From Roseiarcus sp963751165 (GTDB lineage Bacteria; Pseudomonadota; Alphaproteobacteria; Rhizobiales; Beijerinckiaceae), in contig CAVVTP010000028.1 in assembly GCA_963751165.1 (NCBI GenBank), positions 145,996 through 209,995 on the forward strand: 64,000 nt of DNA, read 5' to 3'. Positions 1 through 9,540 of this stretch are shown here, piece by piece. Numbering within the stretch: the stretch's first letter is position 1; each line of letters begins with the position of its first letter. The notes beneath the pieces were generated by a model. That model ran no database searches. It had not been told where the DNA came from and saw only the letters and a list, made by a program, of their open reading frames with translations. The translations under genes and the position numbers were made by a program.

Positions 1-711
1 CGCCGCGCAGGAAGGCGGGCACGCCGGCGAAGCCGGGAACCGTGACGGCGAAGCGCCTCTCGATCCCCCTGGCCGCGAATGCGCGTCAAGATCGAGCGCC
101 CGTCTCGGCTCATAGACGACCGTGACATGGCCGGCGGCAAGATATTCGGCTCGCGTGCGTGGGGCGCGCCGGCGGGCCGGGTCGTAGAAGACCCGGTAGC
201 TGTCCTCGAACAGGCGCTTCTGCATGACGTCCGCCGCTTCCGGCGGCCGGGGGCTCACGATCAGATTGCACCTTTCCGCGCGCAGCATCTCGGGCGTCGG
301 CACGTCGGAGGGGATCACCCGGAGGGCGACGCCTGGAGCGCGCTCGCGCAGCCGGGCGAGCAGCGCCGGCAGGAGCGCGTCGCGCTGCAGATCGTTGGCC
401 GCGATGGCGAAAGTCGCGCGCCATCGCGTCGGATCGAAGGCGTCGGAGGCGGCGAAGCGCTCGAGGTCGCGCAAAATGTCGCGCGCCTTCTTCGCCAACG
501 CCTCGGCGCGAGCAGTGGCGACGATCCCCCTGCCCGCCTTGACGAACAGCGGATCGCCGACGATGGCCCTGAGCTTGTTGGCGAGATGGCTGACCGCCGA
601 CTGGGTGACGCCGAGCCGGTGGGCGGCGGCGGTGATCGAGCCGGTCTCGACGATCGCGACCAGGAGGCGGAGCAGCCGGGCGTCGAGGTCCAACCAATCG
701 AAATTGCTCAT
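1..711 (-). CDS. LysR-family transcriptional regulator, 3' end outside window
   Basis: The minus-strand reading frame opens at an ATG at 711 and runs off the window. The first 60 residues are a LysR winged helix-turn-helix (AAHRLGVTQSAVSHLANKL), followed by the start of the substrate-binding domain. It is divergent from the LigA/LigB-like pair at 793-2000, the usual arrangement for a LysR activator of a ring-cleavage operon; this role is inferred. After PRRALDLDAH the expected family sequence (AARGIERRFAVTVPGF) continues only in another frame, so one base appears to be missing at the AA pair at 78-79. Without correction the C-terminal domain would be scrambled. Confidence 0.85.
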   Translation of the reverse strand, partial: MSNFDWLDLDARLLRLLVAIVETGSITAAAHRLGVTQSAVSHLANKLRAIVGDPLFVKAGRGIVATARAEALAKKARDILRDLERFAASDAFDPTRWRATFAIAANDLQRDALLPALLARLRERAPGVALRVIPSDVPTPEMLRAERCNLIVSPRPPEAADVMQKRLFEDSYRVFYDPARRRAPRTRAEYLAAGHVTVVYEPRRALDLDAHSRPGGSRGASPSRFPASPACPPSCAA

Positions 712-792
712 GCAAGTAATGATGACTCATGCATTTATTTTCGGCAATTCGTCTCGTAGCGAAACATCGATAATTCTCAGGGGGGAAACGCC
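712..792. promoter_or_regulatory. Divergent promoter region between lysR and ligA-like gene
   Basis: This AT-richer spacer lies between two divergent start codons. It contains TTCG-N8-CGAA around 749-764, a dyad of the kind LysR proteins bind, and a direct repeat of CTCATGCA at 707-714 and 726-733 that overlaps the regulator's own start codon. A G-rich Shine-Dalgarno stretch sits just before the TTG at 793. Operator function is inferred only. Confidence 0.35.
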
Positions 793-1152
793 TTGTCCGC
801 ATCTCGGGAAATCTTCGGTACGAAGCCGTTCGACGGCGCAATGGCGCAGAAGGGCTACGCCCTCAACAAGATGTGCTTCTCGTTCAACAGCGCCGCCAAC
901 CGTGCGGCGTTTCGCTCCGACGAGGAGGCTTATATGCGCGCCTACGGCCTCAACGAGACCCAGGCCGCGGCGATCCGCGCGCGCGACGTGCTCGGCCTGC
1001 TCGCCGCCGGCGGCAACGTCTACTATCTCGCCAAATTCGCCGGCATCCTCGGTCTCGACGTGCAGGACCTCGGCGCCGCCCAGACCGGCATGACGAAGGA
1101 GGTGTTCAAGGCGCGCCTCGTCGCCCAGAACGAACAACCCGAAACGATGTGA
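793..1152 (+). CDS. Protocatechuate 4,5-dioxygenase alpha subunit (LigA-like), first copy
   Basis: 119-residue LigA-type small subunit of a class III extradiol dioxygenase. The LigA core is visible (KGYALNKMCFSF, then GGNVYYLAKF and the terminal TGMTKE), matching the second copy at 16738-17151 in layout but clearly diverged from it. The start is a TTG preceded by a strong GGGGGAAA site; the next in-frame ATG is at 841 and would remove part of the conserved N-terminus. It is followed after 14 bp by the LigB-like catalytic subunit, so the two form one enzyme. The substrate may be protocatechuate or a relative such as gallate; sequence alone does not decide. Confidence 0.85.
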   Translation: MSASREIFGTKPFDGAMAQKGYALNKMCFSFNSAANRAAFRSDEEAYMRAYGLNETQAAAIRARDVLGLLAAGGNVYYLAKFAGILGLDVQDLGAAQTGMTKEVFKARLVAQNEQPETM

Positions 1153-1166
1153 CGGAGGAGATTCCC

Positions 1167-2000
1167 ATGGCCAAGATCATCGGCGCCCTCGCCACTTCGC
1201 ATATCCCGGCAATCGGCGGCGCGATCGCCAAGAAGCGCGAGCAGGACCCCTACTGGAAGCCGTTTTTTGACGGCTTCGGCCCGGCGCGCGAATGGCTGAG
1301 GAAGGAGAAGCCGGATGTTGCGGTCATCTTTTACAACGACCACGGCCTCAACTTCTTTCTCGACAAGATGCCGACCTTCGCCGTCGGCGCGGCGCCGGAA
1401 TATCGCAACGACGACGAGGGCTGGGGAATTCCGACCCTTCCCCCGTTCAAGGGTGTGCCCACTCTCTCCTGGGCGATCATTGATCATCTGATCGAGCGCG
1501 AATTCGACATCGTCACCTGCCAGGAGATGCTGGTCGATCACGCCTTCACCCTTCCGTTCAAGCTCTTCTGGCCGGACGGCGACGGGCCGCTCGCGGTTCC
1601 GGTCTGCATCAACACGGTGCAGTTCCCGCTGCCGAGCGCCAGGCGCTGCGTCGCCCTCGGCAAGGCGGTCGGCGAAGCGGTCGCGGCCTGGAAGAGCGAC
1701 GCGAAGGTCGTCATGATCGGCTCGGGGGGTCTCAGCCACCAGCTGGAGGGCGAGCGCGCAGGCTTCATCAACAAGCCGTTCGACCTCAAGTTCATGGCCA
1801 GCATGGTGGACGACCCGGAATGGGCCGCCCGGTACAGCATCCTCGAACTCGTCGAGCACACTGGAACGCAGGGCGTCGAACTCCTGAACTGGCTGGCGGC
1901 CCGCGCCGCGGCGCCGGGCGCCGTGCGCCTAATCCACAGCAACTACCACATCCCGATCAGCAATACCGCGGCCGGGATGATGGCGCTGGCGGCCGCGTGA
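1167..2000 (+). CDS. Class III extradiol ring-cleavage dioxygenase beta subunit (LigB-like), first copy
   Basis: 277-residue catalytic subunit of the LigB family. Iron-ligand and active-site positions are kept: His12 in ATSHIPAIG, the His in YNDHG, the catalytic His in GGLSHQLEG, and the Glu in QGVELLNW. A GGAGGAG ribosome site precedes the ATG. It pairs with the LigA-like gene immediately upstream and is under probable control of the divergent LysR. It is a paralogue, not a duplicate, of the ligB at 17191, and differs throughout the middle (DGDGPLAV in place of GKVDAWPC). The two pairs may therefore have different substrate ranges. Confidence 0.88.
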   Translation: MAKIIGALATSHIPAIGGAIAKKREQDPYWKPFFDGFGPAREWLRKEKPDVAVIFYNDHGLNFFLDKMPTFAVGAAPEYRNDDEGWGIPTLPPFKGVPTLSWAIIDHLIEREFDIVTCQEMLVDHAFTLPFKLFWPDGDGPLAVPVCINTVQFPLPSARRCVALGKAVGEAVAAWKSDAKVVMIGSGGLSHQLEGERAGFINKPFDLKFMASMVDDPEWAARYSILELVEHTGTQGVELLNWLAARAAAPGAVRLIHSNYHIPISNTAAGMMALAAA

Positions 2001-2117
2001 GCCTCGTGCGGTTGCGGCGATAAACGCTTGAGCTAATATCATTCTCCGCGCGGAGGCGAGCTCTGCGCGGTTTCCGCGTGTTCAACCGCTCGAGCGGAGG
2101 AGGAGGAAACGGCCTTC

Positions 2118-2820
2118 ATGACCAGCGCGTCCCAGACGACGATCGCGGGCCTGTCGTCGATGGCGACCCGGCACATTCTGGCGGATCTGGCCCGGGACTA
2201 TGAGCTGCTACACAAGGTTCGGGTCGAGATCCGGTCCCTGGGCGGCGTGGAGGCGGCGAAATTGGTGCGGGCCGGCGAGCGGACGGACATCGTCGTCCTG
2301 GCGTCGAAGGTCATGCGAAGCCTGGAGGCAGAAGGCCATATCGCCCCCGGCAGCATTGTCGATTTCGCGCGGTCGGAGACGGCCATTGCGGTCCGGGCCG
2401 GCGCGCCGCAGCCCGCCGTGGAAAGCGAACAGGCCGTCAGGCAGGCGGTGCTCGGGGCGAAAAGAGTTTGCTACTCGACGGGTCCGAGCGGCGATCACCT
2501 GAAGGCCTTGTGCGAGAAATGGGGCATCGCCGAATTCCGTGCTGGGCCGCGCCCTGGTCGCCCCGCCGGGCGTGCCAGTGGCGAGTTTGGTCTCGCGCGG
2601 CGAGGCCGATCTCGGCTTCCAGCAGCTGAGCGAGTTGATCGGCCAACCCGGCGTCGAGGTCGTTGGGCCGCTTCCCCCTGAAATTCAAGCGGTAACCGTG
2701 TTCTCCGCCGGCGTATCCGCCGCATCGCCGCAGCCTGACGCAGCGCGGGCTCTGGCGTCTTATCTGGGCTCCGCGCAGACCGGCGACGTCAAGCGCCGGC
2801 ACGGCATGTCGCCGGCGTAG
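2118..2820 (+). CDS. ModA-like substrate-binding-domain protein without signal peptide (frameshifted)
   Basis: About 233 residues once one base is removed. The N-terminal half (TTIAGLSSMATRH onward) and the C-terminal half (APPGVPVASLVSRGEADLGFQQLSEL) together match periplasmic solute-binding proteins of the molybdate/extracellular type, but the N-terminus carries no hydrophobic signal sequence. The halves lie in successive frames; dropping one A of the pair at 2533-2534 gives a continuous IADSVLGRALVAPPG. Such orphan proteins occur beside aromatic-degradation genes in Hyphomicrobiales; their ligand is unknown to me. There is no ABC permease or ATPase beside it. An AGGAGG lies about 11 bases before the ATG. 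Confidence 0.7.
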
Positions 2821-2984
2821 TGGCGTGATCGTCATGCGGCGGCTCCTCCAGCCCGTGAATCGGATCCCTGGTATCGGAGGCCGTAGACTCGATCGGCTCC
2901 GTCGGCGCGCCGGCGCCCTATAGGCTGCGGTTCGCCAGAACGGTCTTCTGTCAAGCTGCGCTTCGACGTTGAAGGACTGCCGCA

Positions 2985-4011
2985 GTGCCGCATCGCCATC
3001 TGGATCGGCGGCTGAAATTGTCGATCCTTCGGGCCATCGATGCGATTGACACGCATCGCAGCCTCCTCAAGGCGTCGAGCGCGCTGGGGATCACTCAGCC
3101 CGCCCTGACGAAAGGCGTTCTCGAGCTCGAAGCCCAGCTTCAGATTCGCCTCTTCGACCGCCACTCCCGGGGCGCTCGTCCGACCCAGGCGGGGTTGGCG
3201 GTTGTGCAGTCGGCTCGTCGGATTCTCGCGGAACTGCGACGGCTCGACGAAGAGCTCGACCTCTTATCCTCGCCGGACGGGGGAATTCTTTCCCTGGGCG
3301 CTCTGCCCGTCGCTGCCGCGGGCATGCTCCCCGGCGTCCTGAAGCGGCTCCGGACGACGTATCCCCGCCTCAAGGTCCGTCTGCAGCAGGGACGGACGGA
3401 AGACTTGCTGCCTCTTCTCGCAACAGGCGAAATCGAGCTCATCGTGGGCAGGCTCTACGACCCCGTGACGCCCGATGGGTGCGACCGCGAACCTCTCTGG
3501 AGCGAGCCAATTTCCATTCTCGCCCGCGTTCAGCACGCAATCTTCGACGAACCGATCACAACGGAAAAGTTGCGGCAATTTGACCTCGTCTTGCCGACCA
3601 TTACGCAGCGAGTTCGGCCAGGAGATCGAGCATTTCCTCGCCGAGCTCGGCGTTGACCCCTCGAACGCGCTTCGCTCGAGCTCCTATGTCCTCATCCGCG
3701 AGATGCTGCTCGAGACGGATATGCTTTCGGTGATGCCGCGCTCGATGATGCTCGGAGATCTGGTCCGCGGCACGCTGCGCGTTGTCCCGATGCCGATGCC
3801 GGCGCCGCTGCGACCCGCCGGCATCATCTGGCGACGAGGCGTGCAACGCTCGCGCCCGTGCCATTTGTTTATCGATTGTCTGCGCGACTACCTTTCCGAG
3901 ACCGCATCGTCCGCACTCTCCGACGATATAACCAATGGTAATACCGAAGGGCGAAAAAGCGATAAGACATCAGCCGTCAACCGCACTAACAGAAGCTTGC
4001 CGCCCGATTGA
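2985..4011 (+). CDS. LysR-family regulator, PcaQ/GalR-type (frameshifted)
   Basis: 341 residues after correction. The N-terminus has a LysR helix-turn-helix (KASSALGITQPALTKGVLELE), and the effector domain resembles regulators of protocatechuate genes, including a TITQRVGQEIEHFL stretch that is only restored when one T of the pair at 3613-3614 is dropped. The C-terminal part is then read from the next frame to the TGA at 4009. The start is a GTG without a good ribosome site. It lies just upstream of the dioxygenase/hydroxylase/transporter genes on the same strand and is a plausible regulator of them. Confidence 0.72.
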
Positions 4012-4082
4012 ACGGCATGTCTCCAGCAAGGCCTGGCCAACAAAATCCAGCGCCGACAAGTCCGGGAAACAGGAGGAAGCTC

Positions 4083-5078
4083 GTGGAGGAAGAGCCAGTC
4101 ATGGACGTGGCGCATCTCGGCCACCTCGAGCTCCTGACGCCGAAGCCGGAAGAAAGCTTGCGCTTCTTCGTCGATGTCATGGGCATGACCGAGAGCGGCC
4201 GCGAGGGCAATTCGGTCTTTCTGCGCGCGTGGGACGATTACGAGCAATATTCGCTTCAACTCACGCCGGCGAAGACCGCGGCGCTCGGTCACGCAGCGTT
4301 TCGCGCCCGGAGCGCGCAGGCGCTTCAGCGTCGCGTGAAGGCGCTCGAAGAGTCCGGCCTGGGCGTGGGCTGGGTCGACAACGCGTTTGGCCATGGCCCG
4401 GCCTACCGTTGCCGCGACCCCGACGGCCATTTGATCGAACTCTATTACGAGACGCGATGGTATCAGCCCCCGCATGCGCTGCGCCCGGCCCTGAAGAACC
4501 AGGCGCAGCGCTATCCCGCACGCGGCGTCAACGTGCGAAGACTCGACCACTTCAATTGCCTCGCGGTCGACATCAAGGCCAATCGCGAGTTCTTCCAGAA
4601 GCGCCTCGGCTTCCGCCTGACCGAGCAGATCGTGCTCGATTCCGGCGAGGAAGCAGGGATGTGGCTGACCTGCACCAACAAGAGCTACGACTTCGCCTAT
4701 ACCAAGGAAGCGCACGGCGTCCCCGGCCGATTTCACCATGTGACCTACGCGCTGGATTCCCGCGAAGACGTCCTCCGCGCCGCTGACGTCTTTCTAGAGG
4801 CCGGAGTCAAGATCGAGACAGGTCCGCACAAACATGCGGTCCAGCAGACGTTCTTTCTCTACGTGTTCGAGCCGGGCGGGCATCGCGTCGAAGTGGCGAA
4901 CGCCGGTGCGCGGCTCGTGCTGGCGCCGGACTGGAGGCCGATCCGTTGGTCGGAGGTCGAAAGACGGAAGGGGCAGGCCTGGGGCCTGAAGACCATCGAG
5001 ACTTTTCACACGCACGGCACGCCGCCGCTGCCGGGGCAAGATCCGTTCGCCGACGCAGTCGCGGGGCGGGACGTTTAG
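4083..5078 (+). CDS. Type I (VOC-fold) extradiol dioxygenase, catechol 2,3-dioxygenase-like
   Basis: 331 residues with two vicinal-oxygen-chelate modules. The second module carries the usual metal triad: His in RRLDHFNCLAVD, His in GRFHHVTYAL and Glu in GGHRVEVANAG. The GTG at 4083 is chosen because AGGAGGA lies five bases before it; the ATG at 4101 is too far from that site. It ends 9 bp before the MobA-like hydroxylase, suggesting that the two act in sequence, hydroxylation then ring opening. The exact catechol substrate is not readable from sequence. This chemistry is unrelated in fold to the LigAB enzymes nearby. Confidence 0.82.
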   Translation: MEEEPVMDVAHLGHLELLTPKPEESLRFFVDVMGMTESGREGNSVFLRAWDDYEQYSLQLTPAKTAALGHAAFRARSAQALQRRVKALEESGLGVGWVDNAFGHGPAYRCRDPDGHLIELYYETRWYQPPHALRPALKNQAQRYPARGVNVRRLDHFNCLAVDIKANREFFQKRLGFRLTEQIVLDSGEEAGMWLTCTNKSYDFAYTKEAHGVPGRFHHVTYALDSREDVLRAADVFLEAGVKIETGPHKHAVQQTFFLYVFEPGGHRVEVANAGARLVLAPDWRPIRWSEVERRKGQAWGLKTIETFHTHGTPPLPGQDPFADAVAGRDV

Positions 5079-5087
5079 GAGGATCCC

Positions 5088-6989
5088 ATGCAGTTCTACC
5101 TTGATGGCTATGCTCCAGGCGATCCTGACATCCTGCCAGCGGCGCGCGGCGCAGAAAGTCGTTCCGCGGGGCCGCCCGACATTGCGGATGTTCTGATCGT
5201 CGGCGCCGGGCCGGCTGGGATGCTGCTGGCCGCGCAACTGTCGACGTTCGCCGGCATCAAGACGTGCATCATCGAGCGGCGGGAAGGGCCGCTGAAGCTT
5301 GGCCAAGCCGATGGAGTGGCGTGCCGCACCGTGGAAACATTCGAGGCTTTCGGCCTGAGCGAGCGGCTCACTCGCGAATCCTACTGGGTCAACGAGACCG
5401 TGTTCTGGCGCCCGTCGGCTGACGATCCGTCCCGAATCGTCCGCACCGGCCGGGTGCAGGATGTCGAGGACGGCCTTTCCGAGTTTCCCCACGTCATCGT
5501 CAACCAGGCGCGGCTGCTCCAATACCTGCAGGAATACATGGCGAAGTCGCCGACGCGGCTCGTTCCGGACTTCGGCTGGGCCTTCGAGACATTGACGGTC
5601 GATGCGAAGGGCGACTACCCGATCTCCGTGACCTTGCGCAACGTGGCGACGAACGCCGCGAAACCGGTGCGCGCGAAATATGTCGTGGGCTGCGACGGCG
5701 CGCACAGCAAGGTGCGGGAGGCGATCGGCGCGGCGCCGCACGGCGACTTCGCCAACCACGCCTGGGGCGTGGTCGACATGCTGGCCGTCACCGATTTTCC
5801 CGATATCCGGCTGAAAGCCGCAATCCAGTCGAAAGACGAGGGCAACATCCTTCTCATACCGCGCGAGGGCGGCTATCTCGTGCGGCTCTATGTCGATATG
5901 GGCGAGATCGATCCCCATAATCGCGAGGCGTTCCGGTCGCACACCCAGGAAAGCGTGATCGCGACCGCGCAGCGCGTGCTGCATCCGTACACGCTCGACG
6001 TTCGCGATGTGGCGTGGTTCGCTGTCTACCAGGTCGGACAACGCGTGACGGATCGATTCGACGACGTTCCGGCGAAGGAGGCGGGGTCGCGTCCGCCGCG
6101 CGTGTTCATCGCCGGCGACGCCTGCCACACGCACAGCGCCAAAGCCGGGCAGGGGATGAACGTCTCGTTGCAGGACGGCTTCAACCTGGGCTGGAAGATC
6201 GCATCGGTGCTGGAGGGGCGCGCCAAGCCGGAGCTTCTGCACACCTATACGGTCGAGCGCCACGCCGTCGCCCGGCGCCTTATCGACTTCGACAAGGAAT
6301 GGTCGAAAATCATGGCGTCGCCGCCCAAAGACCCGGAGCGGCCGGAGCTCGGCGGGGTCGACCCCGCCGAGCTGCAGGCGTATTTCGTGAAGTCGGGGCG
6401 CTATACGGCAGGCGTCGCGACGCACTATCCGCCGGCCACCCCGCTGACCGCCCACCCGAAGCATCAGGCGCTGGCGAAGGGCTTCACGATCGGCATGCGC
6501 TTCCACTCGGCGCCCGTCGTTCGCCTCGCGGACGCCAAGCCGATGCAGCTTGGCCATGCCGCGCGCGCCGACGGCGCCTGGCGCCTTTACGCTTTCGCCG
6601 ACGCCAACGCCGAAAAGCTCGGCGCTCTCATGACGTTTTTGGAGAAATCCGACCAATCGCCCGTGAGACGATATACCCCGGCCAAGGCCAACATCGACAG
6701 CGTGATCGATGTCCGCGCGGTGTTTCAGCAGGGACACCAAGATCTCAACGTCGAGGATCTGCCCCCTCTTCTTCTGCCGCGGAAGGGGCGGTTCGGGTTG
6801 ATCGACTACGAGAAAGCCTACACGCCGGACCTCAAGAACGGACCCGACATTTTCCACTCCAGAGGCATCGACCGCGCAAAAGGGGCGCTGGTCGTCGTTC
6901 GTCCCGACCAATACGTCGCCAATGTGCTCCCGCTCGATGCGCATCAGGCGTTGGCGGCCTACTTCGCGGCCTTCATGCTCGAAGGATAG
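5088..6989 (+). CDS. FAD-dependent aromatic hydroxylase, 3-hydroxybenzoate 4-monooxygenase-like
   Basis: 633 residues, the size of the MobA/phenol hydroxylase group. Residues 33-70 hold the dinucleotide fold (VLIVGAGPAGMLLA), and the second FAD motif is FIAGDACHTHSAKAGQGMN. A C-terminal thioredoxin-like domain follows from about residue 450. Members convert 3-hydroxybenzoate to protocatechuate with NADPH and oxygen, which would feed the LigAB pathway in this window. AGGAGG sits just before the ATG. Coupling to the upstream extradiol dioxygenase leaves open that it acts on another phenol whose catechol product is cleaved there. Confidence 0.85.
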   Translation: MQFYLDGYAPGDPDILPAARGAESRSAGPPDIADVLIVGAGPAGMLLAAQLSTFAGIKTCIIERREGPLKLGQADGVACRTVETFEAFGLSERLTRESYWVNETVFWRPSADDPSRIVRTGRVQDVEDGLSEFPHVIVNQARLLQYLQEYMAKSPTRLVPDFGWAFETLTVDAKGDYPISVTLRNVATNAAKPVRAKYVVGCDGAHSKVREAIGAAPHGDFANHAWGVVDMLAVTDFPDIRLKAAIQSKDEGNILLIPREGGYLVRLYVDMGEIDPHNREAFRSHTQESVIATAQRVLHPYTLDVRDVAWFAVYQVGQRVTDRFDDVPAKEAGSRPPRVFIAGDACHTHSAKAGQGMNVSLQDGFNLGWKIASVLEGRAKPELLHTYTVERHAVARRLIDFDKEWSKIMASPPKDPERPELGGVDPAELQAYFVKSGRYTAGVATHYPPATPLTAHPKHQALAKGFTIGMRFHSAPVVRLADAKPMQLGHAARADGAWRLYAFADANAEKLGALMTFLEKSDQSPVRRYTPAKANIDSVIDVRAVFQQGHQDLNVEDLPPLLLPRKGRFGLIDYEKAYTPDLKNGPDIFHSRGIDRAKGALVVVRPDQYVANVLPLDAHQALAAYFAAFMLEG

Positions 6990-7112
6990 CGTCAGCCGCC
7001 TTGGGGCCCCGATGACTCGCCAACGGAAAACGAGACCGTCGGGGGCGCTGGCGGACGAAGTCAGGTCTAGAGCGAAAGTTAATCTTAGAAAACAGGGTGA
7101 AAGAAGGGTGTG

Positions 7113-8453
7113 ATGAGCAAGACAGTCGACATCAAGGCTTTCATCGACGACCGTCCGATTGCGGCGTTCCTGTGGGTCCTCGTCGCGATGTGTTTCCTGA
7201 TCGTCGTCGCGGACGGCATGGATGTGGCGATCATGGGCTTCGTCACTCCGCCTATTCTGCAGGAGTGGAACATCTCGAGGCCCGCTTTCGGCTTCGTCAT
7301 CAGCGCAGCTCCCTTCGGCCTTGTCATCGGGGCGCTCGTCGCCGGACCGTCTTCCGACCGGTTCGGCCGCAAGATCGTTCTGACCACCGCGGTCCTTTTG
7401 TTCGGCATCTTCACGATCATTGCCGCCTACTCGTCGTCGCCGCAAGAAATGGCGCTGCTGAGGCTGCTCGCAGGCATGGGGATGGGCGCCGCGATGCCCA
7501 ATGCAACGACTCTGCTGTCGGAATATGCGCCGCTGCGCCGCCGCTCGCTGCTGATCACCATCATGTTCAGCGGCTTCACGCTCGGCTCCGCCGCGATCGG
7601 CTTCATCGCGGGCTACATAATCCCGCACTACGGATGGCGTTCCGTGTTGCTGGTCGGCGGGATCACGCCGCTCGTGCTCGTGCCGTTCCTGATCGCCTTC
7701 CTGCCGGAATCGGCCCGCTACATGTCCCTGCACGGCTTCCCGTCCCAGCGGATCGCAGCGACGCTCGGCCGCGTAACCGGCCAGCGCTTCTCGGGCGACG
7801 AGACCTTCGTCTCCAGCGAGCCGAAGCTCGCGACCAAAAGGCCGATCGGGGTCCTGTTCTCGGACGGCTATGCGGCGACGACGATCGCCCTCTGGATCAC
7901 ATATTTCATGGGCCTGATGGTCGTCTATCTCCTGACCGGCTGGCTGCCGACGCTGATGAAGGACGCGGGTCTTTCGATCACGGTCGCGTCTAACGTCACC
8001 GCGATGTTCCAGATCGGCGCGACGCTTGGCGCGGTGTTGATCGGCTGGGGAATGGACCGGACGCATCCGTCGCGGATCATCTCGGCGGCGTATTTTGCAG
8101 GAACCGTTTTCATCCTGCTACTGGCCTTTGTCGGCGCGGTGTCGAGCTGGCTCGCCGCGCTCGTCTTCGCCGCAGGCTTCGCCGCCAGCGGGGCGCAGAC
8201 TGGGCTCAACGCGTTTGCGCCCGGCTGCTATCCGACCATCGCCCGCGCCACCGGCGTCAGCTGGATGCTCGGCATGGGTCGGTTCGGCAGCATCGTGGGA
8301 TCGCTGGTCGGCGGGGCGCTGCTTGGCCTCGGCTGGAGTTTCGGCGCAATCCTCGGCATTCTCGCGATCCCCTCGCTTCTGGCCGCGATCGCCATCGCGA
8401 CGACCCGGCCCGCGGCGAACGCCGCCGGCGTCCGCGAAGCGGCGGCTCACTAG
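7113..8453 (+). CDS. MFS transporter, aromatic acid:H+ symporter (AAHS) family
   Basis: 446 residues with about twelve membrane segments. The AAHS hallmark DGMD lies in the first helix, and the loop 2-3 motif reads GPSSDRFGRK. These inner-membrane symporters import benzoate, hydroxybenzoates or protocatechuate. It lies between the hydroxylase and ligJ on the same strand, so it probably imports the substrate of this block. Start choice: ATG at 7113 after a GAAAGAAGGG site; a GTG directly before it is also possible. Confidence 0.88.
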   Translation: MSKTVDIKAFIDDRPIAAFLWVLVAMCFLIVVADGMDVAIMGFVTPPILQEWNISRPAFGFVISAAPFGLVIGALVAGPSSDRFGRKIVLTTAVLLFGIFTIIAAYSSSPQEMALLRLLAGMGMGAAMPNATTLLSEYAPLRRRSLLITIMFSGFTLGSAAIGFIAGYIIPHYGWRSVLLVGGITPLVLVPFLIAFLPESARYMSLHGFPSQRIAATLGRVTGQRFSGDETFVSSEPKLATKRPIGVLFSDGYAATTIALWITYFMGLMVVYLLTGWLPTLMKDAGLSITVASNVTAMFQIGATLGAVLIGWGMDRTHPSRIISAAYFAGTVFILLLAFVGAVSSWLAALVFAAGFAASGAQTGLNAFAPGCYPTIARATGVSWMLGMGRFGSIVGSLVGGALLGLGWSFGAILGILAIPSLLAAIAIATTRPAANAAGVREAAAH

Positions 8454-8511
8454 GCGCGGGCCTCCTGCGGGCCTTCGCCGCCAACCCCTCTCGACGCGAT
8501 TGGAGACCACC

Positions 8512-9540
8512 TTGATCATCGACTGCCACGGCCATTACACGACCGCTCCCAAAGCGCTGGAGGCCTGGCGCAACCAGCAGATCGCCGGCATCAAGGACCC
8601 TGCCGTCATGCCCAAGGTCGCCGACTTAAAGATCGGCGACGACGAACTGCGCGAGTCGATCGAGGGGAACCAGCTGCGGCTGATGAAGGAGCGGGGCGCG
8701 GACCTGACGATCTTTTCGCCGCGCGCGAGCTTCATGGCCCACCACATCGGCGACTTCTCCATCAGCTCGACCTGGGCCTCGATCTGCAACGAGCTCTGTT
8801 ATCGTGTGTCGCAACTCTTCCCCGACCATTTCATCGGCGCGGCCATGCTGCCTCAGAGCCCCGGCGTCGATCCGAAGACCTGCATTCCCGAGCTCGAGCG
8901 CTGCGTGAAGGATTACGGCTTCGTCGGGATCAACCTCAATCCCGACCCCTCCGGCGGCCACTGGACGAGCCCGCCGCTGACCGACCGCCACTGGTATCCG
9001 ATCTACGAGAAGATGGTCGAATACGACATCCCCGCGATGGTGCATGTTTCGACCAGCTGCAACCCCTGCTTCCACACCACCGGCGCCCATTACATCAACG
9101 CGGACACGACCGCGGTGATGCAGTTCATCCAGGGCGACCTGTTCAAGGATTTTCCGACGCTGCGCTTCGTCGTTCCGCACGGCGGCGGGGCCGCCCCGTA
9201 TCACTGGGGCCGCTACCGCGGCCTCGCCCAGGAGCTGAAGAAGCCGCTGCTCAAGGATCACCTGCTCAACAACGTCTTCTTCGACACCTGCGTCTACCAC
9301 CAGCCTGGCGTCGACCTTCTGACCCGGGTGATCCCGGTCGACAACATCCTGTTCGCCAGCGAAATGATCGGCGCGGTGCGGGGAATCGATCCGGAGACGG
9401 GACATTATTACGACGACACCAAACGCTACATCGAGGCCACGCTGAACCTGATCTCCGAGGACCGTCACAAGGTCTTTGAGGCCAACGCGCGTCGCGTCTA
9501 TCCGCGTCTCGACGCAGCGCTGAAGGCCAGGGGCCGATAG
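8512..9540 (+). CDS. ligJ: 4-oxalomesaconate hydratase
   Basis: 342-residue amidohydrolase-fold protein closely resembling Sphingobium LigJ along its whole length (IDCHGHYTTAPKA at the N-terminus, LNPDPSGGHW, VPHGGGAAPYHWGR, NNVFFDTCVYHQPG). The HxH metal motif is near residue 5. LigJ hydrates 4-oxalomesaconate to 4-carboxy-4-hydroxy-2-oxoadipate, the substrate of LigK. The start is TTG at 8512 with GGAG seven bases upstream; there is no ATG in a suitable place. It sits apart from ligKIABC but on the same strand. Confidence 0.93.
   Translation: MIIDCHGHYTTAPKALEAWRNQQIAGIKDPAVMPKVADLKIGDDELRESIEGNQLRLMKERGADLTIFSPRASFMAHHIGDFSISSTWASICNELCYRVSQLFPDHFIGAAMLPQSPGVDPKTCIPELERCVKDYGFVGINLNPDPSGGHWTSPPLTDRHWYPIYEKMVEYDIPAMVHVSTSCNPCFHTTGAHYINADTTAVMQFIQGDLFKDFPTLRFVVPHGGGAAPYHWGRYRGLAQELKKPLLKDHLLNNVFFDTCVYHQPGVDLLTRVIPVDNILFASEMIGAVRGIDPETGHYYDDTKRYIEATLNLISEDRHKVFEANARRVYPRLDAALKARGR

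Noticed and set aside
4794..8066. Very long open frame on the minus strand (1,090 codons)
   Set aside because: It is antisense to the hydroxylase and transporter genes. Its product is Arg/Asp/His-rich with no domain, as expected for the complement of GC-rich coding DNA.
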